Positions 44,328-52,484 are shown, counted from the first letter of the stretch. The stretch: DNA of 64,000 nucleotides from Hespellia sp. (GCA_028689735.1 JAQVCP010000003.1:37561-101560); one strand, 5' to 3'. The notes: generated by a model not told the origin, from the sequence alone. Made by a program: numbers and translations.

Positions 44328-45347
44328 CTAATTCTTTTTATTCTTCTGGTCCTGAAGTAACCGCAGAATTTCTTCCTGTGCTAAGCCTGTCGCTTCTGCA
44401 ACATCCGAAACAGCCATGCCTTTTTCGTGAAGTCTTAATGCGATTTCAATTCTTTCCAACTCTGCCCCCTTCTCAAGCCCTTCTTCAAGTCCCTTCTCAA
44501 GTCCTTCTTCGAGCCCCTTCTCAAGTCCTTCTTCGAGCCCCTCTTCCCTCGCATTCTTCGCAACAATATCCATATGTTTCTTCTTATCATATTCCGTAAG
44601 AATCAACTGTCTCACCTCGTTTCTATTCTTCAGAAGGAATTCTTTCAGTACATTATGATCGATGCAGTAAGCACTTGCAGCGTCAATTGCATCTTCCAGA
44701 GCATAACCTTTGCGCTGAAATATCCGAATCTGCTCGATGAATGTTGCATATTCCTCCAATAATTTGCACTGGTTCATTAACACCTTGTTATGTCCAAGAT
44801 TGATATTCAGCATAACCGCTGTGAACTCCATACAGCCACCTGGATTTTCAAAAGCATCGGATAATTTAAGCTCCACGCTGTCCTTAACATCATCTCCACC
44901 ATTATAGAACACAATATATTTTGGGGTGGGAATCTTAATCAATTTCTTTCCATAAAGATCTGCCTGGCTGACTGCCAGAAATCCCTGCAGCACACTTGCA
45001 AAATAGATCAGACCACGCAGCGGCATGTTGGGGTTAAAGGTGGACTGATGTTCGTAGAGATTCAGGTAATTGTCAATTAGGAACGAACAGTCATTTTTCA
45101 TGCCCATGTAGACTGCATCTTCCATGGTCGTGATCATCAGTTCATCCGGATTTGTATAGTTCGAGTGATTGACTGCGTTATACAACTCCAGCAAAGCCTT
45201 CTTATCACTAAAAAGCTTGATAAACAACTGGTCTTTGTGCTTACGGTTAACACGAAATATCCTGCACATAAAATTTGTCAGCCACGTCCTCTTTACCTTA
45301 ACTACCTTGCCTTCATAAATCATCTCAAGTACTTGTTTCTGCTTCAT
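44328..45347 (-). CDS. Rpn family recombination-promoting nuclease / PD-(D/E)XK transposase-like protein, copy A
   Basis: A 339-aa protein of the Rpn/PD-(D/E)XK 'transposase' kind. Family features are KDQLFIKLFSDKKALLELYNAV near the N-terminus, YEHQSTFNPNMPLRGLIYFA and IVFYNGG in the nuclease part, and a C-terminal charged heptad-like array of EEGLEKG units before a helical end. Characterised Rpn proteins nick DNA and stimulate recombination. I start at ATG 45347, which has GGAGGA 8 nt upstream; the track start 14 codons earlier is unsupported. This copy has five EEGL(E)KG units, two more 24-nt pairs than copy B. No terminal repeats or target duplications are evident, so it is not a standard insertion sequence. 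Confidence 0.85.
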   Translation of the reverse strand: MKQKQVLEMIYEGKVVKVKRTWLTNFMCRIFRVNRKHKDQLFIKLFSDKKALLELYNAVNHSNYTNPDELMITTMEDAVYMGMKNDCSFLIDNYLNLYEHQSTFNPNMPLRGLIYFASVLQGFLAVSQADLYGKKLIKIPTPKYIVFYNGGDDVKDSVELKLSDAFENPGGCMEFTAVMLNINLGHNKVLMNQCKLLEEYATFIEQIRIFQRKGYALEDAIDAASAYCIDHNVLKEFLLKNRNEVRQLILTEYDKKKHMDIVAKNAREEGLEEGLEKGLEEGLEKGLEEGLEKGAELERIEIALRLHEKGMAVSDVAEATGLAQEEILRLLQDQKNKKN

Positions 45348-45473
45348 GCTTTCTTCCTCCATTATAATTGAACGGTGAAGTAAACACAACAGAAACCACG
45401 TAAGATTCCCACTGTATTTGCTTCAAAAATAAAAGGGTAACTTCGGCGATATGCCGGAAAAAACTTAGATCCT

Positions 45474-45533
45474 CCGAATAGAACTTCGGATGAATGTAAT
45501 TCAAACTATATCATATGTAGATATCTGTTGCAA
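45474..45533 (-). promoter_or_regulatory. Promoter and leader hairpin of Rpn copy A
   Basis: Minus-strand TTGCAA (45533-45528), 17-bp spacer, TATAGT (45510-45505). Shortly after the expected start the RNA has CCGAAGTTCTATTCGG (45489-45474), a 5-bp hairpin. The same arrangement occurs at copy B and at the truncated gene at 58361. Confidence 0.75.
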
Positions 45534-45576
45534 CGAAAGAATACTGCCATTTCAAAACTTTGCCCTTGCTTCAGCA

Positions 45577-45637
45577 AAAAAGCTCCACTGGAATGATGTC
45601 GCAACATTAACGGACATCCTCTCCGGCGGAGCTTTTT
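45577..45637 (-). terminator. Terminator-like hairpin between the two Rpn copies
   Basis: AAAAAGCTCCACTGGA and CTCCGGCGGAGCTTTTT form an imperfect stem. It ends copy B on the minus strand and lies just upstream of the copy A promoter. Confidence 0.65.
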
Positions 45638-45662
45638 CTCTTTTTTCTTTATCGATTTCGCT

Positions 45663-46634
45663 CTAATTCTTTTTATCCTTCTGGTCCTGAAGCAACCGCA
45701 GAATTTCTTCCTGTGCTAAGCCTGTCGCTTCTGCAATATCCGAAACAGCCATGCCTTTTTCGTGAAGTCTTAATGCGATTTCAATTCTTTCCAACTCTGC
45801 CCCCTTCTCAAGTCCTTCTTCGAGCCCCTCTTCCCTCGCATTCTTCGCAACAATATCCATATGTTTCTTCTTATCATATTCCGTAAGAATCAACTGCCTC
45901 ACCTCGTTTCTATTCTTCAGGAGAAATTCTTTCAGTACATTATGATCGATGCAGTAAGCACTCGCAGCGTCAATTGCTTCTTCCAGCGCATAGCCTTTGC
46001 GTTGAAAGATACGAATCTGTTCGATAAATGTTGCATATTCCTCCAATAATTTACACTGGTTCATTAACCTCTTATTATGCCCAAGATTGATATTCAGCAT
46101 AACCGCTGTGAATTCCATACAGCCATCTGGATTTTCAAAGGCATCGGATAATTTAAGCTCTACGCTGTCCTTAATATCATCTCCCCCATTATAGAACACA
46201 ATATATTTTGGGGTGGGAATCTTAATCAATTTCTTCCCATAAAGATCTGCCTGGCTGACTGCCAGAAATCCCTGCAGCACACTTGCAAAATAGATCAGAC
46301 CACGCAGCGGCATGTTCGGATTAAAGGTAGACTGATGTTCGTAGAGATTCAGGTAATTGCCAATCAGGAACGAACAATCATTTTTCATGCCCATGTAGAC
46401 TGCATCTTCCAGGGTCGTGATCATCAGTTCATCTGGATTTGTATAGCTCGAGTGATTGACTGCGTTATACAACTCTAGCAAAGCCTTCTTATCACTAAAA
46501 AGCTTGATAAACAACTGGTCTTTATGCTTATGGTTAACACGAAAAATCCTGCGCATAAAATTTGTCAGCCACGTCCTCTTTACCTTAATTACCTTGCCTT
46601 CATAAATCATCTCAAGTACTTGTTTCTGCTTCAT
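45663..46634 (-). CDS. Rpn family recombination-promoting nuclease / PD-(D/E)XK transposase-like protein, copy B
   Basis: A 323-aa near-duplicate of the protein at 44328. Differences are scattered single residues (for example FMRRIF for FMCRIF, GNYLNL for DNYLNL) and a shorter repeat: one EEGLEKG pair instead of three before GAELERIEIALRLHEKG. The 16-residue loss equals two 24-nt coding units, which suggests slippage or unequal exchange in the repeat. The start at 46634 again has GGAGGA 8 nt upstream. It carries its own promoter, leader hairpin and terminator, so it is a complete unit. It lies between copy A and the WQG-family gene. Confidence 0.85.
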   Translation of the reverse strand: MKQKQVLEMIYEGKVIKVKRTWLTNFMRRIFRVNHKHKDQLFIKLFSDKKALLELYNAVNHSSYTNPDELMITTLEDAVYMGMKNDCSFLIGNYLNLYEHQSTFNPNMPLRGLIYFASVLQGFLAVSQADLYGKKLIKIPTPKYIVFYNGGDDIKDSVELKLSDAFENPDGCMEFTAVMLNINLGHNKRLMNQCKLLEEYATFIEQIRIFQRKGYALEEAIDAASAYCIDHNVLKEFLLKNRNEVRQLILTEYDKKKHMDIVAKNAREEGLEEGLEKGAELERIEIALRLHEKGMAVSDIAEATGLAQEEILRLLQDQKDKKN

Positions 46635-46759
46635 GCTTTCTTCCTCCATTATAATTGAACGGTGAAGTAAACACAACAGAAACCACGTAAGATTCCCACT
46701 GTATTTGCTTCAAAAATAAAAGGGTAACTTCGGCGATATGCCGGAAAAATTTAGATCCT

Positions 46760-46819
46760 CCGAATAGAACTTCGGATGAATGTAATTCAAACTATATCAT
46801 ATGTAGATATCTGTTGCAA
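46760..46819 (-). promoter_or_regulatory. Promoter and leader hairpin of Rpn copy B
   Basis: Minus-strand TTGCAA (46819-46814), 17-bp spacer, TATAGT (46796-46791), then the hairpin CCGAAGTTCTATTCGG (46775-46760). Identical to copy A. Confidence 0.75.
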
Positions 46820-46861
46820 CGAAAGAATACTGCCATTTCAAAACTTTTCCCTTGCTTCAGC

Positions 46862-46919
46862 AAAAAAGCTCCACTGGAATGATGTCGCAGCATTAACGGA
46901 CATCTCCTCCAACGGAGCC
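46862..46919 (-). terminator. Decayed third copy of the GCTCC hairpin
   Basis: AAAAAAGCTCCACTGGA is intact, but the right arm reads TCCTCCAACGGAGCC and has lost pairing and its T-run. It marks the outer border of the duplicated unit, just past the stop of the WQG-family gene. Confidence 0.5.
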
Positions 46920-46951
46920 TCTGCAATTTCAACTTCTTATAACACTACATT

Positions 46952-47407
46952 TTATTTCTTTTCTGTATATATTTCCAGGCTGTTGTTCACAATCTTAAGC
47001 CATTCCAGCACGCTGAGAAACTCTTCGGTACTGCCGCCTTCGATCCATTCTGCTTCACCCTGCCAGCAGGAATTCTGACGAAACTTTACATACAAAAGAA
47101 ATGTGGCAATCTGTCCACGTTTTTTCGCAATTTCCTCAGTAGTTGTCACTTTTATCCAGTCAATCTTTCTCTTTGGCTCCTGCTGAATAAATGTACGGGT
47201 TTTCGTCGATGCCTGAGGGAAAGAGATTCCATCAAAAAAATCTTCAATTATTTCAATTAGCTGAATGACATTTGCAAATGTCTGCGGTTTTTCATTGTAA
47301 CAATGAAAAATTCGTCCCGAAGCTTCCCCTGCATCGTATGCATCAATACAGACACTCAGAATATTCGGTGCGTGCAAAGCAGTATGTCTATTATCGTTCT
47401 GCTCCAT
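46952..47407 (-). CDS. WQG-family protein beside the BTAD regulator
   Basis: A 151-aa soluble protein. The N-terminal half (about 14-60) has its own motif, VCIDAYDAGEASGRIFHCYN. The C-terminal half (about 98-148) matches the 72-aa protein before the adhesin: FLLYVKFRQNSCWQGEAEWIE with FLSVLEWLKIVNNSL. I know no assigned function for this family; the short version next to an adhesin and the long version next to a pilus regulator suggest an accessory or regulatory role in surface expression. GGAAGGAATTAT precedes the ATG. It lies 132 nt downstream of the BTAD gene and may be co-transcribed with it. Confidence 0.75.
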   Translation of the reverse strand: MEQNDNRHTALHAPNILSVCIDAYDAGEASGRIFHCYNEKPQTFANVIQLIEIIEDFFDGISFPQASTKTRTFIQQEPKRKIDWIKVTTTEEIAKKRGQIATFLLYVKFRQNSCWQGEAEWIEGGSTEEFLSVLEWLKIVNNSLEIYTEKK

Positions 47408-47539
47408 ATAATTCCTTCCTGTCTACTCGCCAAAAACTTCCATACAATATCTTTATTCTTGGACCTCTAACTACTATAATAGTATCTTTATTGTTCGGCC
47501 TTCCCCACCTGCGCGGTACCTTGTCTATCGTAGCTCAGG

Positions 47540-48784
47540 CTACCATATGGTATCTTTGTCATCAAACTGTATTTTGGAATCCTCACGCTCTACATCCGCA
47601 ATGGAAGATACGTAGAATTCAAGATACTGCGACCATGTTTTATGATCCCTGCAGAAATACTTGGTGATGCGATTATAAATAATCTGGCAGCTCTCTTTGT
47701 CTATTCCTGTAAGCAGCGCAAGAAATTGTGAAGCACTGTATTTTGTATAGGAATCACCTCTCCGAAGACAATTCTTAATTGTATTATTCAGTTCTCCAGA
47801 TAGCAGCTCCAACTTCTCGCCATTCTCTAAGGGCTGGCCTTTTCCGTTCGTCAGACTGCACATCATCAAAAATGCAGACTGACCATTCCGTTCCATCAGT
47901 CGTGCCATCAGACGATAGTTGTCCCGGAAACTGGGAAGATTACAGTAATATGCCCCCAGCCGGTCTTCTGTTTCCTTAAGATTACTCTTGATGTTCCGAA
48001 GTTCCTGCGGTTTAAAATTCATATGGCTACTCATGAGTTGAAACTGTTCCATCATCTTTTCTGACGGATTAATTCCAAGCTCCTCGAAAAACAGCTTCGC
48101 TGTGCATTCGTATTCCTTCATGGCTTCTTTGTATTTTTTCAGTGCAATAAAGCATTCTATGCGAACTGTCTGCCATTCATCGAAAGGATAAAGCTCACAG
48201 GCAGGCTTACAAACTTGCAGAGTTTCTTCATATTGTCCGTGTTCCATCTGCCACTTGCATACTTCCTTCAGTATCTGTGTATACTGATTCTTATAATGCA
48301 CAGCTTCCACTAATACCCAGTCTTCGCCTGATAGATCCGAGAGGAAGTCTCCACTGTATATACCACAGGCTTGCTTTAAAAGATTAATTTTCTTTTCTTC
48401 GTCTTTTTCTGTCTCGGACTCATTGACCAGCGTTTCAAATAGATTGGTATCCACCTCAGTCTCCATCGGTGCATTCCACTGATAGATTCCTTTTCTTATC
48501 GTAATGTAATCATTCTGAGGAAGTCCTGCGTCACTCAACATCTTTTTGAGTCTGTAAACCGTGACTCTCAGATTGTTCGCAACATCTGCCAATTCTTCCC
48601 TCCCATAAAGGGCTTCCAGAATACGCTCCCGTGCGATGCCATTGTTTCCAAAATAAAGTAAAAGTTGCAGAAGTTTCATTGCTTTCGTTGTATTATTCTT
48701 CCCAAAAGATATAGGTTTATCCCCATATGTAATCGTAAAGCGCCCAAAAAAATAAACCTTCAATACTTGTGATTTTTCGCCCAT
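47540..48784 (-). CDS. BTAD/SARP-like transcriptional regulator with degenerate GGDEF-like C-terminus
   Basis: A 414-aa regulator with three parts. Residues about 5-100 form an OmpR/SARP winged helix (LKVYFFGRFTI .. NLRVTVYRLKKMLSDAG). Residues about 105-250 are a bacterial transcriptional activator domain of TPR-like helices (FETLVNES .. YEETLQVCKPACELYPFDEW). The C-terminal ~140 residues have the order of a nucleotide-cyclase/GGDEF domain but with RRGDSYTKYSASQFLALLTG in place of the active site, so it is likely a sensing remnant. SARP-type activators bind tandem direct repeats at promoters; a 26-bp tandem repeat lies just across the divergent gap. GGAGAG precedes the ATG, and a TTGACA/TAAAAT promoter drives it. 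Confidence 0.87.
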   Translation of the reverse strand: MGEKSQVLKVYFFGRFTITYGDKPISFGKNNTTKAMKLLQLLLYFGNNGIARERILEALYGREELADVANNLRVTVYRLKKMLSDAGLPQNDYITIRKGIYQWNAPMETEVDTNLFETLVNESETEKDEEKKINLLKQACGIYSGDFLSDLSGEDWVLVEAVHYKNQYTQILKEVCKWQMEHGQYEETLQVCKPACELYPFDEWQTVRIECFIALKKYKEAMKEYECTAKLFFEELGINPSEKMMEQFQLMSSHMNFKPQELRNIKSNLKETEDRLGAYYCNLPSFRDNYRLMARLMERNGQSAFLMMCSLTNGKGQPLENGEKLELLSGELNNTIKNCLRRGDSYTKYSASQFLALLTGIDKESCQIIYNRITKYFCRDHKTWSQYLEFYVSSIADVEREDSKIQFDDKDTIW

Positions 48785-48856
48785 CGCACTCTCCTAAAAC
48801 TTTCCATATTTCTACTTTTTGCATTCCTGAGTTTCTTAATGTATTTGCTTATTCTT

Positions 48857-48885
48857 ATTTTACCTTTGTTAATTTCATTTGTCAA
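48857..48885 (-). promoter_or_regulatory. Promoter of the BTAD regulator
   Basis: Minus-strand TTGACA (48885-48880), 17-bp spacer, TAAAAT (48862-48857). The leader is about 65 nt. Confidence 0.82.
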
Positions 48886-48930
48886 ACATACCACGCTAAT
48901 ACTCACCTATTTATCACTATATTGCTGCTA

Positions 48931-48982
48931 AACCACTTGCTTCTGTGTTGATGCTTAACCACTTACTTCTGTGTTGATGCGC
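48931..48982. repeat. Tandem 26-bp direct repeat in the regulator/pilus intergenic region
   Basis: AACCACTTGCTTCTGTGTTG followed by ATGCTT (48931-48956) repeats at 48957-48982 with three base changes, and a weaker third match (AACTATTTTGGTT) runs into the plus-strand -35 box. The 26-bp spacing places the copies about 2.5 helical turns apart. A site for the divergent BTAD regulator is the natural guess. Confidence 0.75.
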
Positions 48983-48993
48983 AACTATTTTGG

Positions 48994-49022
48994 TTAACAA
49001 GAATCTAAGCATGTGATATACT
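48994..49022 (+). promoter_or_regulatory. Promoter of the transglutaminase / type IV pilus-like operon
   Basis: TTAACA (48994-48999), 17-bp spacer, TATACT (49017-49022) with a TGA extension before it. Tandem repeats end 11 bp upstream of the -35 box. Transcription should start near 49029, some 31 nt before the ATG. Confidence 0.78.
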
Positions 49023-49059
49023 TAATCATAGGATATTCTTATGAGAAAGGAGCACGCCA

Positions 49060-50019
49060 ATGATAAAACTCACACATCATTTTCACTATATTATTGTGCC
49101 CTTTTTTTTGGTCCTGTTCCTTTCTCTTATTATCTCCGGCTGTTCCTCCAGTTCCAATGCCGCAAAGGAGAACTCGGAGAAGAAGTCTGCACCGCCGCGT
49201 TCCAGCGCCGCTAAGGTACTCGTCCCTGAAGCTCCTGCCACAACAGTTTATGGGAATGATATTGTTTCTATAGATGTCTCTAACGTTTCCCAGGGATATA
49301 TCATGGTGAATTACAGTGGTTTCAATGACAAGGTCAAACTTCAGATTGAGACACCGGATGCGGTTGATTACACTTATCTGATCACGGATCTGAATCAGTA
49401 TGCCGTCTATCCGCTTAGCGGGGGCAATGGCAGTTATACACTTTCTATTCTGGAATCTGTTGATAGAGACAGTGATATGTACTCTATCGCATTTACACAG
49501 GCTTTTGATGTTACTCTTGCAGATGAGTTTCTACCTTATCTATATCCAAACCACTATGTCAATTTTACTGCTGATTCTGCTTTGGTCTCAAAAGGGGAAG
49601 AACTTGCTTCGGATTGTTATTCGGATCTGGATGTAGTAACCAACATCTATGACTTTGTTATCAAGAATATTACATATGACGAGGATAAGGCCAAAGATGT
49701 CCCCTATGGATACACCCCGGATCCCGATGAGACGTTGGGCAGCAAAACCGGCATCTGCTTTGATTATGCTTCCCTGATGTCGGGGATGCTCCGTTCCCAG
49801 AATGTCCCTACGAAACTGGAGGTCGGATATTCCGGAGATGTCTACCATGCCTGGATTAGTTGTTATGTGGATGAAGTCGGCTGGGTCGACAATATTATTG
49901 AATTCGATGGTAAGAACTGGTCACTTATGGATCCAACACTCGCTGCCGGTAATAAAAAATCAGCTGTTAAGAAATATATTGGAGATGGAAGCAAATATAC
50001 TGTAAAATATCATTATTGA
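49060..50019 (+). CDS. Transglutaminase-domain lipoprotein
   Basis: A 319-aa lipoprotein with hydrophobic leader and lipobox LIISGC (Cys28), so it should be fixed to the outer face of the membrane. After a beta-rich region comes a transglutaminase-like core with Cys in TGICFDYASL (about 232), His in VYHAWIS (about 263) and Asp in LMDPTL (about 290). The complete triad allows protease or cross-linking activity. It opens the pilus-like operon, overlapping the distance to the pilC-like gene by only 20 nt, so its substrate may be a pseudopilin or the wall around the machine. Animal-type transglutaminase folds in clostridia more often act as peptidases; activity is not shown. Confidence 0.88.
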   Translation: MIKLTHHFHYIIVPFFLVLFLSLIISGCSSSSNAAKENSEKKSAPPRSSAAKVLVPEAPATTVYGNDIVSIDVSNVSQGYIMVNYSGFNDKVKLQIETPDAVDYTYLITDLNQYAVYPLSGGNGSYTLSILESVDRDSDMYSIAFTQAFDVTLADEFLPYLYPNHYVNFTADSALVSKGEELASDCYSDLDVVTNIYDFVIKNITYDEDKAKDVPYGYTPDPDETLGSKTGICFDYASLMSGMLRSQNVPTKLEVGYSGDVYHAWISCYVDEVGWVDNIIEFDGKNWSLMDPTLAAGNKKSAVKKYIGDGSKYTVKYHY

Positions 50020-50039
50020 ACAAGAAAGGACAAAAGTCT

Positions 50040-51074
50040 ATGAAACCACTTAGTAATTTGGAGACGGCGGCCTTCTGCAACCAGATGGCCATGATTTTAA
50101 AGTCCGGAATTTCTGCGTTGGAAGGTATTTCGATTCTGCTCGAGGATGCGGAAAGTCCGGATGAAAACGAGCTTCTGACACAGATATATGACGAGATGCT
50201 TGAGACAGGTTTTCTTGCCCCTTCTCTTAAAAAGACCGGGGTATACCCTGCATATTTGGTGCAGATGACACAGATTGGAGAGGAGACCGGGACACTCGAT
50301 GAGGTGATGGACGCGCTGGACTCCTATTACTCCCGGGAAGAATCCATCAAAAAAAGCATCCACAGTGCGCTGACCTATCCCTCTATCATGATTGTCATGA
50401 TGCTATTGGTTATTCTGGTACTGATCACCAAGGTCATGCCGATTTTTAATCAGGTATTTTTACAGCTCGGCAGAGAGATGACCGGATTTTCCAAGGGCGT
50501 CCTGAATCTGGGAACACTATTTTCCCGGTACTCTCTTGTATTTATCTTTATTGCTATTATCATTGTTTTATCACTTGTCCTTTTATTTAAGACCAAAAAA
50601 GGACATGATATACTCATCAATTTTTTATATAAGATGAGATTTTCTCAAAATATTTACGATAAGATTTCCGCCAGCCGTTTTGCCAGTGTCATGAATCTGA
50701 CTCTGCGAAGCGGAATGAGTGTGGAACGTGGCCTGGAGTTCTCCCAGAGCTTGATCGATAACCGTTATTTTTTAGATAAGATCAAGTCCTGCCAGGATAT
50801 GATTGAGAATGGAGAAGATTTCTCCCAGGCATTGCAGAGCAGTAAGATCTTTACCGGTGTGTATGCACGGATGATTTCTATTTCCAGCAGAGCCGGTACT
50901 ATGGATGAGACTATGGGCAAGATTGCTGTCCGGTACGAAGCCGATGTTGACACGCTGACCACGCAACTCATCTCGTCTCTGGAGCCGACCATCGTTATTA
51001 TCTTATCGGTCGTTGTCGGAGTGATTCTGTTCTCTGTGATGCTGCCGCTTCTTGGAATCATGTCAGGTCTATAA
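50040..51074 (+). CDS. pilC: Type II secretion / type IV pilus inner-membrane platform protein (PilC/GspF-like)
   Basis: A 344-aa polytopic protein with two T2SSF domains: residues about 10-125, containing LETAAFCNQMAMILKSGISALEGI, and about 210-335, containing ASRFASVMNLTLRSGMSVERGLEFS. Transmembrane helices follow at about 115-140, 165-190 and near the C-terminus (TIVIILSVVVGVILFSVMLPLLGIMSGL). PilC/GspF is the membrane platform on which assembly and retraction ATPases act. AAAGGAC lies before ATG 50040; the track start is 8 codons upstream. It is slightly shorter than typical members. Only one such gene is present. Confidence 0.93.
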   Translation: MKPLSNLETAAFCNQMAMILKSGISALEGISILLEDAESPDENELLTQIYDEMLETGFLAPSLKKTGVYPAYLVQMTQIGEETGTLDEVMDALDSYYSREESIKKSIHSALTYPSIMIVMMLLVILVLITKVMPIFNQVFLQLGREMTGFSKGVLNLGTLFSRYSLVFIFIAIIIVLSLVLLFKTKKGHDILINFLYKMRFSQNIYDKISASRFASVMNLTLRSGMSVERGLEFSQSLIDNRYFLDKIKSCQDMIENGEDFSQALQSSKIFTGVYARMISISSRAGTMDETMGKIAVRYEADVDTLTTQLISSLEPTIVIILSVVVGVILFSVMLPLLGIMSGL

Positions 51075-51199
51075 GATTTCTGGACTATTTGCCGTTGAGT
51101 GTTCAATCGGATTACCCGGCATTTCCAGAAATCCTTCGGAAACTGACGGATAACTTGTTTGCAGGTAACATTTTATGGAATTGAAGAAAGGTGAGTTGG

Positions 51200-51523
51200 A
51201 TGAAACGTTTTTATAAAGGAAGAAAAGAACATAATCTTCGCAATGCCATCATTTCCGTCTTATTGTTCTGCGCCGTATTTAGCTTGTTCTTTTATGGTAC
51301 AAATACTGTATCAGCAAAGACAGATGCACAGCAGGCACAGAGCCTCAACGAGGCAATCCACAGGGGAATCACTCACTGTTATGCAGTGGAGGGGCGCTAC
51401 CCTGAGAGCCTGGATTATCTGAAGAAGGAATATGGTATTTCCTATGATGAGGACAAATATTTCGTGGACTATCAGGTCCTTGGCACCAATCTGATGCCCG
51501 ATGTAACGATTATCAATAAATAG
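51200..51523 (+). CDS. Small pseudopilin-like membrane protein
   Basis: A 107-aa protein with a basic N-terminus, one transmembrane helix (about 16-36) and a soluble part. LNEAIHRGITHCYAVEGRYPESLDYLKKEYG has the look of the C-terminal part of GspG/ComGC-like pseudopilins, but no type III prepilin site (G-F-T-x-x-E) is present before the helix. I start at ATG 51200, with AAAGGTGAG upstream, rather than GTG 51191. It lies 125 nt after pilC and 15 nt before the next gene. It could be a minor pilin or an assembly part that needs no prepilin peptidase. Confidence 0.75.
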   Translation: MKRFYKGRKEHNLRNAIISVLLFCAVFSLFFYGTNTVSAKTDAQQAQSLNEAIHRGITHCYAVEGRYPESLDYLKKEYGISYDEDKYFVDYQVLGTNLMPDVTIINK

Positions 51524-51538
51524 AGGAGGCATAGATTG

Positions 51539-52042
51539 ATGCAGAGCAAAAACGAGAAAAAACACGTGATAGATTTTCTGTTTCCAATTGCATTACTGTT
51601 TGTCTTTGCGGCATCTTCTTTTGTCGTCATTCTGCTTGCTGCTAATGTCTACAGCAAGACGACTGCCGCTTCCCAGGAGCATTATGAGACGCGTACACCA
51701 CTCTCTTATGTGGCTGAGAAGATTCGACAGGCAGATGAGGGCGGCGGCGTTGCCGTTGGAGATTTTAATGGATTGGATGCACTGATTCTTACCCAGAAAT
51801 ATGGAGGGCAGAAATTCATTACATATATCTACGCATACGAGGGAGAACTCATGGAACTTTTCATTCAGGATGGCGTGAAGGCAAGTCCCGCTTCCGGCAC
51901 CGGAATTATGGAAGTGGAGGCATTTCATGTTGGGGAGACAAGGCCTGGTATCTTCCAGTTTTCCTGCACATCTGCGGAGGGCAGTACCTTAACTTCTTAT
52001 GTGTCAGTTACCAGCCAAGGAGGTGCCGCCGATGAATTCTAA
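51539..52042 (+). CDS. DUF4860-like membrane protein of the pilus operon
   Basis: A 167-aa protein with one N-terminal transmembrane helix (about 13-35) and an external part rich in beta strands. GDFNGLDALILTQ and YIYAYEGELMELFI resemble DUF4860, a family I associate with clostridial pilus-like operons; I cannot confirm by search. The start may be ATG 51539 or TTG one codon earlier; GGAGG fits both. It overlaps the next gene by 11 nt, so translation is coupled. Role probably in pseudopilus assembly, unproven. Confidence 0.75.
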   Translation: MQSKNEKKHVIDFLFPIALLFVFAASSFVVILLAANVYSKTTAASQEHYETRTPLSYVAEKIRQADEGGGVAVGDFNGLDALILTQKYGGQKFITYIYAYEGELMELFIQDGVKASPASGTGIMEVEAFHVGETRPGIFQFSCTSAEGSTLTSYVSVTSQGGAADEF

Positions 52043-52484
52043 TCCTTCCAAACGTTCCAGTCTGTTTCTGCTGGAGCTTATGATCGCGATTTTATTTTTC
52101 TGTCTCTGCTCTGCAATCTGTGTCCGGCTGTTCGTCCAGTCCCACGTGATCAGCAGCGACACACAGAATCTGAATATGGCAATGAATCATACCACCAATC
52201 TAGCTGAGATTTTCCGTGGAGTGGATAATTACCGTGATGCATTAAAAGAACAGTTTCCAAACGGAATTCTTTCGGAAGACAGAAATACATTTACACTTTA
52301 TTATGATTCTGATTGGAAGGAATGTTCCATGGAAGATGTAGAATATGCAGTGAGTATTTCTGTAACCGAGCGGGGAGACGGCATAACCGATGCCGACTTT
52401 CATGCAATTTCGCTGGATAGCAAGGATTCTATTTACCAATTTGAGACATCGAAGTATGTGAAGGAGGGAACGGAACATGAATAA
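52032..52484 (+). CDS. Minor pseudopilin-like protein (GspI/PilV type)
   Basis: A 150-aa protein with the best prepilin-like N-terminus in the operon: KRSSLFLLELMIAILFFCLCSA, with Glu five residues into the hydrophobic segment as in type IV pilins. The residue before the presumed cut is Ser, not Gly, so processing is uncertain. The soluble part (about 45-150) has ITLYY-type strands. GGAGG lies 8 nt before ATG 52032. The gene overlaps the DUF4860-like gene (11 nt) and the next one (8 nt), a sign of tight co-translation. Confidence 0.8.
   Translation: MNSNPSKRSSLFLLELMIAILFFCLCSAICVRLFVQSHVISSDTQNLNMAMNHTTNLAEIFRGVDNYRDALKEQFPNGILSEDRNTFTLYYDSDWKECSMEDVEYAVSISVTERGDGITDADFHAISLDSKDSIYQFETSKYVKEGTEHE

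Larger units (their letters stand above)
44295..46915. repeat. Tandem duplication of a ~1.3-kb unit (Rpn-like gene, leader, promoter)
   Basis: Bases 44295-45620 and 45621-46915 are nearly identical over gene, leader, promoter and part of the flanking hairpin. The main difference is 48 nt less in the Gly-Leu-Glu-Glu repeat of the second gene and a short insertion near 45638. High identity implies a recent event. Confidence 0.88.

Noticed and set aside
44295-46915. Rpn units as insertion sequences
   Set aside because: No terminal inverted repeats or target duplications are visible, and the GCTCC hairpins look more like terminators than IS ends.
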